Shown piece by piece: positions 8,624-16,361 of a stretch of DNA of 64,000 nucleotides (positions within the stretch are counted from its first letter, which is position 1; each line of letters starts with the position of its first letter). Below the pieces are notes generated by a model. That model did no database searches and was not told the origin of the DNA. It saw nothing but the letters and a program-made list of their open reading frames with translations. The translations under genes were made by a program, and so were the position numbers. This stretch comes from Flavobacteriales bacterium. Its GTDB lineage: Bacteria; Bacteroidota; Bacteroidia; Flavobacteriales_D; Sanyastnellaceae. The DNA lies in NCBI GenBank assembly GCA_022447625.1, contig JAKVAX010000006.1, positions 145,103 through 209,102 of the forward strand. Direction: 5' to 3'.

Positions 8624-8631
8624 TACTTTTG
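8624..8631 (+). promoter_or_regulatory. -7 element TACTTTTG
   Basis: TACTTTTG fits TAnnTTTG and lies 18 bases before the acyl-CoA dehydrogenase ATG. Confidence 0.55.
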
Positions 8632-8649
8632 CCTCCGAAATTTAGGATT

Positions 8650-9828
8650 ATGAGAACCGACCAGTACCAAGGACACGACTACTACCTAATGGATGATTTG
8701 CTCACTGAAGAGCATAAGTTAATACGTGACACAGCACGTGCATGGGTGAAGAAGGAAGTAAGTCCGATCATTGAAAAAGCGTTCGAAGAAGGGAAATTCC
8801 CGCGCCATCTGATCAAAGGAATCGCAGAAATCGGCGGATTCGGACCTTATATCCCAACAGAATATGGAGGCGCAGGACTTGATCAAATCTCTTACGGATT
8901 GATCATGCAAGAGCTGGAGCGCTGTGATTCAGGACTGCGTTCGACATCGTCGGTACAGAGTTCATTGGTGATGTACCCGATTTGGAAGTATGGAACAGAA
9001 GAGCAACGTCAGAAATTTCTTCCAGGCCTTGCATCTGGAGAGCTTGTTGGATGTTTCGGTTTGACAGAGCCAGACCACGGGTCAAATCCAGGAGGGATGA
9101 CCACAAACTTTAAAGATATGGGTGACCACTACTTGCTAAATGGAGCAAAGATGTGGATCTCCAACGCACCATTCGCTGACGTGGCTGTAGTTTGGGCTAA
9201 GGACGAATCAGGGCGTATCCACGGATTGATCGTGGAGCGTGGGATGGAAGGTTTCTCTACACCAACAATGACTGGTAAGTGGAGCCTGCGTGCCTCTGAT
9301 ACAGGAGAACTTATCTTCGAAGACGTGAAGGTGCCAAAAGAAAACTTGATGCCAGGTCGCAGCGGACTAGGAGCTCCATTGAGCTGTCTTGATTCTGCAC
9401 GCTATGGTATCGCCTGGGGTGCCATCGGAGCAGCACTTGACTGTTACGATATCGCACTTCGTTACGCGAAAGAGCGCAAGCAGTTCGATCGTCCAATCGC
9501 AGGTTTCCAGCTACAGCAGAAGAAACTCGCGGAGATGATCACTGAGATCACCAAAGCACAGTTGTTCACTCATCGTCTAGGCCAACTTCGTAACGAAGGA
9601 CGTGCAACATCAGCACAGATCTCTATGGCAAAGAGAAACAACGTAGATATGGCAATTAATATCGCACGTGAAGCACGCCAGATTCTCGGTGGTATGGGCA
9701 TCATCAATGAATACCCAATCATGCGCCACATGATGAACCTCGAATCAGTAATCACCTACGAAGGAACTCACGATGTCCACCTGTTGATTACAGGAATGGA
9801 TATTACGGGCGAGAATGCCTTTAAATAG
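8650..9828 (+). CDS. Acyl-CoA dehydrogenase, glutaryl-CoA dehydrogenase type
   Basis: The 392-residue flavoprotein oxidises an acyl-CoA, most likely glutaryl-CoA to crotonyl-CoA. Visible features are the N-terminal helical domain, the FAD-contact CFGLTEPDHGSNP, WISNAPFADV, the RYGIAWG segment, and the C-terminal ITYEGTHDVH with the Glu used as catalytic base in the GCDH branch. The start at 8650 (MRTDQYQG) was preferred to the upstream TTG at 8629, which lies inside the promoter. Function in lysine/tryptophan breakdown is inferred from family. The gene stands alone and ends before a terminator. Confidence 0.85.
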   Translation: MRTDQYQGHDYYLMDDLLTEEHKLIRDTARAWVKKEVSPIIEKAFEEGKFPRHLIKGIAEIGGFGPYIPTEYGGAGLDQISYGLIMQELERCDSGLRSTSSVQSSLVMYPIWKYGTEEQRQKFLPGLASGELVGCFGLTEPDHGSNPGGMTTNFKDMGDHYLLNGAKMWISNAPFADVAVVWAKDESGRIHGLIVERGMEGFSTPTMTGKWSLRASDTGELIFEDVKVPKENLMPGRSGLGAPLSCLDSARYGIAWGAIGAALDCYDIALRYAKERKQFDRPIAGFQLQQKKLAEMITEITKAQLFTHRLGQLRNEGRATSAQISMAKRNNVDMAINIAREARQILGGMGIINEYPIMRHMMNLESVITYEGTHDVHLLITGMDITGENAFK

Positions 9829-9872
9829 GCGTAGGGCTGATGGTCTAAGGTGTTTTAAAGATGAAATTAGAC

Positions 9873-9902
9873 GGGTGCTTCGTATTGGAGCACCCTTTTT
9901 TG
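9873..9902 (+). terminator. Intrinsic terminator after the acyl-CoA dehydrogenase
   Basis: A 7-bp stem (GGGTGCT at 9873-9879 and AGCACCC at 9889-9895) with a 9-base loop is followed by a run of six T residues. Confidence 0.85.
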
Positions 9903-9967
9903 TGTCCGATATTTTAGGCTGCAGGGAGCGATTGACTCGAGTCAACCTATGCCATAAGCCTTTACGA

Positions 9968-10747
9968 TTATTGATCGTAAAGCACCGGAAACTTCCCCCG
10001 AAACGCTTCGAGTTCACTCGCTGAGAAACTGCCGTGTAAAATCATTTCTTCTCCTGGAGCGCCGATGGCGATGTCTTCGCCTTTGGAGTCGAGGAGGCAT
10101 GAATCGCCTGTGTATTCAATGTTGTTGCCGTCGCTACCTACGCGGTTGCAGCCGATCATGTAGCATTGGTTCTCGATGGCTCGTGCTCGTAGCAGTGTTT
10201 TCCATGGAGTGCTGCGCACTGCGGGCCAGTTTGCAGAATAGATGGCAACATCGTAATCTGGTTGGCCGTCTGTGATCGTATTGCGAGCGAAAGACGGAAA
10301 ACGAAGGTCATAACATATCTGAAGGAGGATGTTCCATCCGCGCCAGTTGACGATGACTCTGGAGCCTCCGGGAGAGTATTCGTCGTCTTCACTAGCGAAG
10401 CTGAAGAGATGGTATTTGTCATACCAATGCACGTCACCGTCAGGACGAACGAAGTACATACGGTTATAGTACTTCCCTTGGTCTTTGGTGCTAATGGAAC
10501 CCACGATGGCAGCGTCAAGGTTTTTAGCCCATTGGCGCATACGTTGAAGGCTTTCCATAGAGTCAAGGTGGTGATCTTCAGCGATAGGAGCAGGTTTCAT
10601 GGAGAAACCAGTAGTGAACATTTCAGGCAGCACGATGAGGTCGCTCGATGATTCGTTGCTGATGAGTTGTTCAATGTGATCGAGATTGGCTATGCGGTCT
10701 TCCCAGTACAGCGTGCACTGAACTAAGGATACGTGAAAATCTTCCAT
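9968..10747 (-). CDS. Omega-amidase (nitrilase superfamily, YafV-like)
   Basis: The 259-residue protein has the Glu-Lys-Cys triad of the nitrilase superfamily: Glu in VLPEMFTTGF, Lys in WYDKYHLF and Cys in LQICYDLRFP. This pattern is that of omega-amidases, which deamidate 2-oxoglutaramate or 2-oxosuccinamate formed when glutamine or asparagine donates its amino group. The gene lies on the same strand as, and shortly downstream of, an aminotransferase of the methionine/glutamine type, which fits a role in pulling methionine salvage transamination forward. An FkbM methyltransferase lies between them. The pairing is known; the precise substrate here is inferred. Confidence 0.85.
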   Translation of the reverse strand: MEDFHVSLVQCTLYWEDRIANLDHIEQLISNESSSDLIVLPEMFTTGFSMKPAPIAEDHHLDSMESLQRMRQWAKNLDAAIVGSISTKDQGKYYNRMYFVRPDGDVHWYDKYHLFSFASEDDEYSPGGSRVIVNWRGWNILLQICYDLRFPSFARNTITDGQPDYDVAIYSANWPAVRSTPWKTLLRARAIENQCYMIGCNRVGSDGNNIEYTGDSCLLDSKGEDIAIGAPGEEMILHGSFSASELEAFRGKFPVLYDQ

Positions 10748-10768
10748 ATCCCCGAAGGTAGAACTTGT

Positions 10769-11605
10769 CTACTTCAGAAGGAATAAAAGATCGAAGAATT
10801 GTGGTAGTTCTTGGTCTTTCTTCCAGTCAAAAGGTATTGCGTTTCCGCGATAGCGAAATGCCTGAAACCCTTTAGAATCTAGGTGCTCACATACTGCACG
10901 ATAACTATTTGGGTTGCGGTCAGAGCTAGCGCTTCGAACCTCACACCAGACAGCTTTAACCTTTCCAGCGTTGAACAGCTCTTCGCATCCCTTTATTGCA
11001 GCTTCTTCATGGCCCTCCACATCTATCTTCAATAGGTCGATGGTACCCACTTCTGATAGCAAATCGTCTAGACGTTGCGTCACCACTTCTGTCTCGCGGC
11101 TGTAACCTGAAGCTTCCCAGCCCTCAGAGCTCATGGTTAAGGAGTTTCCACCGATATTGCTGTCACTCAAATAGAAGGTCGCAGAACCAGCTTTATCACT
11201 CACCGCAACGGTATGTACCTCGCCGAAACTCTGTTCATTCTCACTTAAGAAGGCAGCCAGTTCCGGAGCAGCTTCAACCGCTATGGAGCGTGCTCCCATT
11301 CCTTGAGCTAACAAACTAAAGCCACCCAAATTGGCGCCTATATCCACGAATAAGTCGCCCCTTTTCAAGCTGGAACGCATGTAGTTTCCAAGATCAGATT
11401 GATGGAAGTTGCGCAGGAAGTTCTTTCCTGCAAAAGCGATGATGTGCGCGTTAGGATGACCTTTGGTGCTAATGCGATGTCCGTTGAGTTTGATGCCGCT
11501 AGGGTCGCTATTCAGCTTACGTCCAACATTTACGATGAAGTCGTGCTTTCGTCCACTGACGTTCACCGTAAAGGGTAAGACCGAAAGCAGATTGGCTAAC
11601 CACAT
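10769..11605 (-). CDS. FkbM family methyltransferase
   Basis: The 278-residue protein shows the SAM-binding core FVDIGANLGGFSLLA, an acidic residue after the second strand (IAVEAAPE), and the FkbM signature LLKIDVEGHEEAAIKG. FkbM enzymes O-methylate sugars or secondary metabolites; the substrate here cannot be told. Its start is one base after the stop of the aminotransferase gene and it ends about 20 bases before the omega-amidase, so the three look like one operon. One copy of the dispersed near-palindrome sits near its end (10843-10857) in a different reading phase (encoding FRYRGN) from most other copies. Confidence 0.85.
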   Translation of the reverse strand: MWLANLLSVLPFTVNVSGRKHDFIVNVGRKLNSDPSGIKLNGHRISTKGHPNAHIIAFAGKNFLRNFHQSDLGNYMRSSLKRGDLFVDIGANLGGFSLLAQGMGARSIAVEAAPELAAFLSENEQSFGEVHTVAVSDKAGSATFYLSDSNIGGNSLTMSSEGWEASGYSRETEVVTQRLDDLLSEVGTIDLLKIDVEGHEEAAIKGCEELFNAGKVKAVWCEVRSASSDRNPNSYRAVCEHLDSKGFQAFRYRGNAIPFDWKKDQELPQFFDLLFLLK

Positions 11606-11606
11606 G

Positions 11607-12764
11607 TTAGAGTGTTTTCAATACCTCAGCCGCCTTGACGAGGGTCTCGTCTGATTTGGCAAAACAGAAGCGCAGTACGTGCTCTTGAATTGGGTTGTGG
11701 TAGAACACAGAAACAGGGATAGACGCAATACCAGGATTGGCAGTCCATTGCTTCGCAACCTCAGTATCATCTGCGTCAACGATTTGACTGTAATTCAGCA
11801 GTTGGAAGTAGGTTCCTTCCGCTGGAATCAATTCGAAGCGACTGCCATCGAGGGCATCGATGAAGAGGTCTCGTTTCTTTTGGTAGAAAGAACTTAATTC
11901 AGCGACGTGTCCTCCATCTTCCTTCATGAATTCCGCGATAGCGTATTGCAGCGGATGATTCACACAGAAGACATTGTATTGATGCACCTTTCTAAATTCG
12001 GTCATCAATGCTTCCGGAGCGGCGATGTAACCGATTTTCCAACCGGTGAGGTGATAGGTCTTTCCAAACGAACCAACGATCAAGCTTTGTGCAGCTAAGA
12101 TCGGTGAAAGAGCACAAGAAGCGTGCTGCTTGCCATCGAAGACAATGTGTTCGTAGACCTCGTCACTCAAGACGATGATGTCTGAATCTTCAACAATCTT
12201 TTCCAGCTCCTTCAGGTCATTCTTATCCATGCACATTCCTGTTGGATTGTGTGGTGTGTTGAGAATGATCATGCGCGTTTTTCGGTTCACTACCTTACGC
12301 ACTTCATCCCAGTCAATGCGGTAATCTGGACATTTGAGTTGGATGTAAATCGCAGAACCTCCAGCCATTTCTACCGCGGGAGCATAACAATCGTAAGCAG
12401 GGGTGAAGATGATCACCTCGTCATCTTCTTTCACCAAGGCGTTCACTGCCGTAAAGATGGCTTGCGTAGCACCCGCGGCAATGGTGATTTCAGATTCAGG
12501 GTTATAGCTGGTTCCATAGCCCTCAAGTTGTGCTGAAACCTGCTCACGCAGGGAAAGAAGTCCGGCCATTGGAGCGTACTGGTTCATACCAGCATTCATC
12601 GCTTTTTTGGCGTGCTTCAACATTTGTTCAGGGGCATCAAACTCAGGAAAACCTTGCGATAGATTAATCGCTCCTTGCTCCCTGGCAAGGGCAGACATCA
12701 CCGTGAAAATGGTGGTTCCTACACGCGGCAGTTTCGATGAAAGAGTGGATGGGTAGATTGGCAT
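11607..12764 (-). CDS. Methionine-type PLP aminotransferase (YbdL-like)
   Basis: The 385-residue fold-type I aminotransferase begins with KLPRVGTTIFTVMSALA and NLSQGFPEFD, typical of the methionine/kynurenine aminotransferase branch. The PLP lysine lies in VGSFGKTYHLTGWKIGY, and NTPHNPTGM, SDEVYEHI and the late RFCFAKSDETL (phosphate/carboxylate Arg) are present. It likely makes methionine from 4-methylthio-2-oxobutanoate with glutamine as donor; the nearby omega-amidase would remove the by-product. First gene of a three-gene minus-strand set. Cysteine-S-conjugate or kynurenine activity is also possible. Confidence 0.88.
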   Translation of the reverse strand: MPIYPSTLSSKLPRVGTTIFTVMSALAREQGAINLSQGFPEFDAPEQMLKHAKKAMNAGMNQYAPMAGLLSLREQVSAQLEGYGTSYNPESEITIAAGATQAIFTAVNALVKEDDEVIIFTPAYDCYAPAVEMAGGSAIYIQLKCPDYRIDWDEVRKVVNRKTRMIILNTPHNPTGMCMDKNDLKELEKIVEDSDIIVLSDEVYEHIVFDGKQHASCALSPILAAQSLIVGSFGKTYHLTGWKIGYIAAPEALMTEFRKVHQYNVFCVNHPLQYAIAEFMKEDGGHVAELSSFYQKKRDLFIDALDGSRFELIPAEGTYFQLLNYSQIVDADDTEVAKQWTANPGIASIPVSVFYHNPIQEHVLRFCFAKSDETLVKAAEVLKTL

Positions 12765-12893
12765 ATGTCGAGCAGCTCAAGGCCGCGAAGATAGCCCATT
12801 TTTCTGGCTATCGAAGGCATTTTTTTCGTCCAGCGTCCGGCATACCGCGTCCGTTTTTTAATTGTTGCTCGAGGAGCGATTCCAACTCGCCGA

Positions 12894-12949
12894 GAACTAA
12901 GAACCAAAGATTAACAACCAACAACCCCGTAATCTGCGATGAGCGATCC
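12894..12949. repeat. Heptamer array between divergent genes
   Basis: Five 7-base units of the GAACTAA/CAACCAA type (12894-12928) are followed in the same phase by units of a second type (GCGATGA, GCGATCC). The array lies between the aminotransferase and subtilase starts. Confidence 0.65.
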
Positions 12950-13007
12950 GCCTGTCATAAGCCAGATTTTCACTATCTTTATATCTCGTTTATAACCTTA
13001 ACAACCA

Positions 13008-15659
13008 ATGAAAAAGTTCTTGACTCTCGCGCTGGCGCTGTGCACGGCCCTTGTTATCTATGCTCAAGAAGCTCCTTATGTTGATGGTGAAATTATCGTG
13101 ATGTTGGAGCAAAGCAAGAATCCAGCGAAACTTTCCCGCACACTTGCCTCTGATCTAGGCAGCATTGAAGCTGTTGAGCTTGATCGCCAATTATCTGAAT
13201 TGAGCGGGATCTATTTGTTGAAATTCGATACTTCGATTATCAGTAATGAAGAAATGCTTGAAATGGTGCAACGCAGAAGTGGAGTTCGAGCAGCACAATT
13301 CAACCACATCGTAACAGAGCGCGCTACGCCAAATGATCCTGGTTTTGGAAATCAGTGGCACCATGTTGACGCTTCTGATAATGATATTGACTCGGATCTT
13401 GCTTGGGATATCACTACTGGTGGTACAACAATCAATGGAGACGATATCGTAGTCTGTGTCATTGAAGGTGGTGGTTCTAACTACAACCACGTTGACCTGA
13501 TCGATAACCACTGGACAAACGCCAACGAAATTGACGGAAACGGAACTGATGATGATGGCAACGGATACATCGATGACGTGAATGGATGGAATCCGGTTTC
13601 AAACAACGATAACATCCCTGGTGGTGGACACGGTACTGCTGTATCGGGTATGATCGGTGCAAAAGGAAACAACGGAAACGGTGGTGCCGGTGTAAACTGG
13701 GACGTAAGCATCATGCAAGTCACAGTTGGTGGATTGAACGAAGCGAATGTAATCGCAGCGTACAACTACCCATACGTAATGCGTAACCTATACAACACAA
13801 CAAACGGTGCGAACGGAGCATTCGTTGTGGCGACCAACGCTTCTTGGGGTATTGACAATGCGAACCCAGCAAACTACCCAGTTTGGTGTGCTTACTATGA
13901 CGATCTTGGCGCTGTAGGTATTCTGAACTGTGGTGCAACAGCAAACAACAACGTAAACATTGATGTGGTTGGAGATATGCCTACTGGATGTGCTTCTGAT
14001 TACATGGTTGCTGTAACCGCAACAAACTCTAGTGATGTTCGTACGTTCTCTGGATACGGAGCAACAACGATTGACCTGGGAGCTCCAGGAGAAAGTGTTT
14101 ACCTCCCTTCAGGTTCTACAGGATATTCCAACACGAGTGGTACATCATTCGCTTCACCTTGTGTGGCGGGTGCTATTGCTTTGATTTACTCGGCTCCATG
14201 TTCTGATCTCGCGGCATTGGCCATCTCGAATCCACAATTGGCAGCCGATATGGTACGAGGATACATCATGAATGGTGTTGACCCGGTAGCGAACCTTGCA
14301 GGTGAGTGTGTCACTGGTGGACGTTTGAATGTGCGCAATTCGATTGACCTCGCATTGGGTAACTGTGGCCCACTTCCTCCATGTGATCCTGCTTCTATTG
14401 CTGGTGCTGGTGAGTGCTACCTTGATATCAATGGCGTCGTCCAAGCGTCGATTGTTGTTGATGTTGAGATGTCTGAGGCATTTTGTTCAGCAGAAACAGT
14501 TTGTTTCCGTCCTGTTGGTGGAACATGGGCTTGTGATGATTTGGTATCACTCGGAGTTGACCTGAACAACATGAATACCTACGCTATTCTCGGACTGGCA
14601 TCTAACACCGACTACGAGGTGTACTTCACCACTGCGGAAGGAAGCTCGTCGACGATCGTGGTTTCTACAGGAGATTGCGATAGCCAAGTGCCAGGATGTA
14701 CTGATCCAATTGCAACTAACTACGATGCCGCGGCCACATTTGATGATGGCTCATGTGTTTTCCCGTGCAGCGATGTAACACTTACCATTGATACAGATTG
14801 CTGGGGTGGAGAGGTTTCTTGGGAAATTCTAGATGCAGGAGGTAGTGTTATCGCCAGCGTATCTGGAGGTACCTACGGAAACCAGCAAACCTTCACTTGG
14901 TCAGGCTGTCTCGAGTACGGATGTTATACATTCAACATCTTCGATAGCTTCGGCGATGGTCTTGATGGAACTGCTTCAGGTTGTGCCGTAGATGGTAACT
15001 ACAGTATGTCTGATGATCTCGGCAATGAGTTGTTCGCTATGGGGGCAGCTAACTACGGATCAGGAACATCACACAGCTTCTGTGTCCCAGTAGACCTTCC
15101 TGGGTGTACAGATCCAACGGCATGTAACTATACTGCCGCAGCGACTACAGATGATGGTTCTTGTATCCTCCCTGACGGATGTACAGATGCTTCTGCATGT
15201 AATTATGACCCAGCAGCAACATGTGACGATGGATCATGTATCCTTCCTGATGGATGTACAAACCCTGCAGCCTGTAACTACAATGCCGGTGCGGTTTGTG
15301 ACGACGGTTCATGTATCCTCCCTGACGGATGTACAGATGCTTCTGCATGTAACTATGACCCAGCAGCAACATGTGACGATGGATCATGTATCCTTCCTGA
15401 TGGATGTACAGACCCAATGGCTTGTAACTACGATGCCGCAGCGTCTTGTGATAACGGAAGCTGTGAATTTGATAGCTGTGGAAGCTGTCCTGGAGACTTC
15501 AACGAAGATGGAAACGTTGACGTTGCTGACCTCCTCATCATGCTGGGCGACTACGGTTGTAGCGCAGGATGTTCAGCAGATATGAATGAAGATGGTTTCG
15601 TCAATTCGACAGATATGCTCGGATTCCTTGCGGCCTTCGGATTCCCTTGTGTGAACTAA
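13008..15659 (+). CDS. Secreted subtilase-like S8 protein with Cys repeats and dockerin-like end
   Basis: The 883-residue protein has a signal peptide (about 1-19), a short propeptide-like region and an S8 domain (about 125-450). The catalytic His208 (GGHGTAVSG) and Ser380 (GTSFASP) are clear, but where the Asp motif is expected the sequence reads VCVIEGGG, so Glu153 replaces Asp. After the peptidase come a Cys-bearing domain with FDSFGDGLDG, then six repeats of the GCTDPxACNY...DDGSC type, and a C-terminal segment with two EF-like units (DFNEDGNVDVADLL and DMNEDGFVNSTDML). No classical type IX sorting domain is seen; the dockerin-like tail may take its place. Activity is uncertain because of the Glu. 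Confidence 0.85.
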   Translation: MKKFLTLALALCTALVIYAQEAPYVDGEIIVMLEQSKNPAKLSRTLASDLGSIEAVELDRQLSELSGIYLLKFDTSIISNEEMLEMVQRRSGVRAAQFNHIVTERATPNDPGFGNQWHHVDASDNDIDSDLAWDITTGGTTINGDDIVVCVIEGGGSNYNHVDLIDNHWTNANEIDGNGTDDDGNGYIDDVNGWNPVSNNDNIPGGGHGTAVSGMIGAKGNNGNGGAGVNWDVSIMQVTVGGLNEANVIAAYNYPYVMRNLYNTTNGANGAFVVATNASWGIDNANPANYPVWCAYYDDLGAVGILNCGATANNNVNIDVVGDMPTGCASDYMVAVTATNSSDVRTFSGYGATTIDLGAPGESVYLPSGSTGYSNTSGTSFASPCVAGAIALIYSAPCSDLAALAISNPQLAADMVRGYIMNGVDPVANLAGECVTGGRLNVRNSIDLALGNCGPLPPCDPASIAGAGECYLDINGVVQASIVVDVEMSEAFCSAETVCFRPVGGTWACDDLVSLGVDLNNMNTYAILGLASNTDYEVYFTTAEGSSSTIVVSTGDCDSQVPGCTDPIATNYDAAATFDDGSCVFPCSDVTLTIDTDCWGGEVSWEILDAGGSVIASVSGGTYGNQQTFTWSGCLEYGCYTFNIFDSFGDGLDGTASGCAVDGNYSMSDDLGNELFAMGAANYGSGTSHSFCVPVDLPGCTDPTACNYTAAATTDDGSCILPDGCTDASACNYDPAATCDDGSCILPDGCTNPAACNYNAGAVCDDGSCILPDGCTDASACNYDPAATCDDGSCILPDGCTDPMACNYDAAASCDNGSCEFDSCGSCPGDFNEDGNVDVADLLIMLGDYGCSAGCSADMNEDGFVNSTDMLGFLAAFGFPCVN
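14694..15470 (+). repeat. Coding repeats of the GCTDPxACNY type
   Basis: Six protein repeats of about 25 residues, each with three Cys and a DDGSC end, lie in the subtilase-like gene; the first stands apart from the other five. At DNA level, 15162-15260 and 15312-15410 are 99-bp copies that differ at one base, so one pair was duplicated recently. Confidence 0.9.
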
Positions 15660-15687
15660 GAAAAACACCTCTTCTCTCAATAATTGA

Positions 15688-15722
15688 CCCCGGAGTTGCC
15701 AACGCAGCTCTGGGGTTTTTCT
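15688..15722 (+). terminator. Intrinsic terminator after the subtilase
   Basis: A 12-bp stem with two G-U pairs (arms 15688-15699 and 15104+600-15115+600, that is 15704-15715) closes a CAAC loop and is followed by TTTTTC. Confidence 0.85.
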
Positions 15723-15727
15723 TGGAG

Positions 15728-15762
15728 GAATACAGAACGCGGAATACAGAACGCGGAACGCA
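15728..15762. repeat. Heptamer array, five units of GAAYRCR
   Basis: Two words, GAATACA and GAACGCG, alternate and then end with GAACGCA, giving five in-phase 7-base units. The array lies between the subtilase terminator and the GNAT gene end. Confidence 0.8.
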
Positions 15763-15783
15763 GGAGATGTTGAATAAATACCG

Positions 15784-16291
15784 TCAGCCGTCAACGTCGA
15801 CACTGATTGCCTTCCCATCTTTAACCTCAGACTCTTTGATGGTGCTCTCCAATTGAAAGTCAAGTTTTGACATGGCGTATTTGCACTTGAGGTTTTCTGA
15901 TTCTACGAAGCCTTCAATACGATGGCGGTGTAAACTTCTAATTCCGAATTCGGTGATCAAGGAGAGTGCTTCTTGCATGACCCCTTGTCCCAAATACGAA
16001 GGCAGGAGCCCAAGACCGATTTCAGCTTTCTTAGCGCTCAGATCGATATCATTTAATCCGCCAGCGTCTAAAAAATCCTGAGTTGTCTGGGGAGCAAATG
16101 GCCCACCAGCGTTGCTCTTTCTTTTCGAACCACTCAAGTTGTTCTTTCGCCGCTTTTTCATCCTTTAAATGAATGCCGTAGAAGTTCGTGACTTCGGGGT
16201 TAGATAAGCCCAAGAGGATATTGCCGGGATCAGCCGATGTAATCTCACGAAGCAAAAGATTCGAAGAAGTAAGCGTAGGTGTTTTACTCAA
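15784..16291 (-). pseudogene. GNAT acetyltransferase (RimJ/RimL type), frameshifted
   Basis: The N half (start TTG at 16291) encodes TLTSSNLLLREITSAD and WWAICSPDNSGF, and the C half in another frame continues LDAGGLNDIDL, EIGLGLLPSYLGQGVM with the acetyl-CoA loop, and FVESENLKCKYAM. Together they make one GNAT of about 168 residues. The break is at a run of six A on the plus strand (16070-16075); with five, the two halves join smoothly. This is either a sequencing slip, a real mutation or a phase-variable tract. Substrate unknown; the family acetylates protein N-termini or small amines. Confidence 0.8.
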
Positions 16292-16298
16292 CGGTGAG

Positions 16299-16361
16299 GT
16301 TGTTGGTGATTAGTCGTTAGTCCCAAGTCTCTCGCCGCTAGACCCTAGACTCTCGTCTATC
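16299..16361. repeat. Heptamer array reaching the porZ stop
   Basis: Nine in-phase 7-base units (for example GTCGTTA, GACCCTA, GACTCTC, GTCTATC) span the gap and include the porZ stop codon (complement of CTA at 16357-16359). Confidence 0.75.

Noticed and set aside
10262..10651. 129-codon plus frame opposite the omega-amidase
   Set aside because: The opposite strand encodes an intact enzyme with its full catalytic triad; this frame shows no family features.
15145..15585. Frames on both strands over the subtilase repeats, and their CRISPR-like look
   Set aside because: The repeated DNA encodes protein repeats in the main frame; unit length and lack of unique spacers rule out a CRISPR array.
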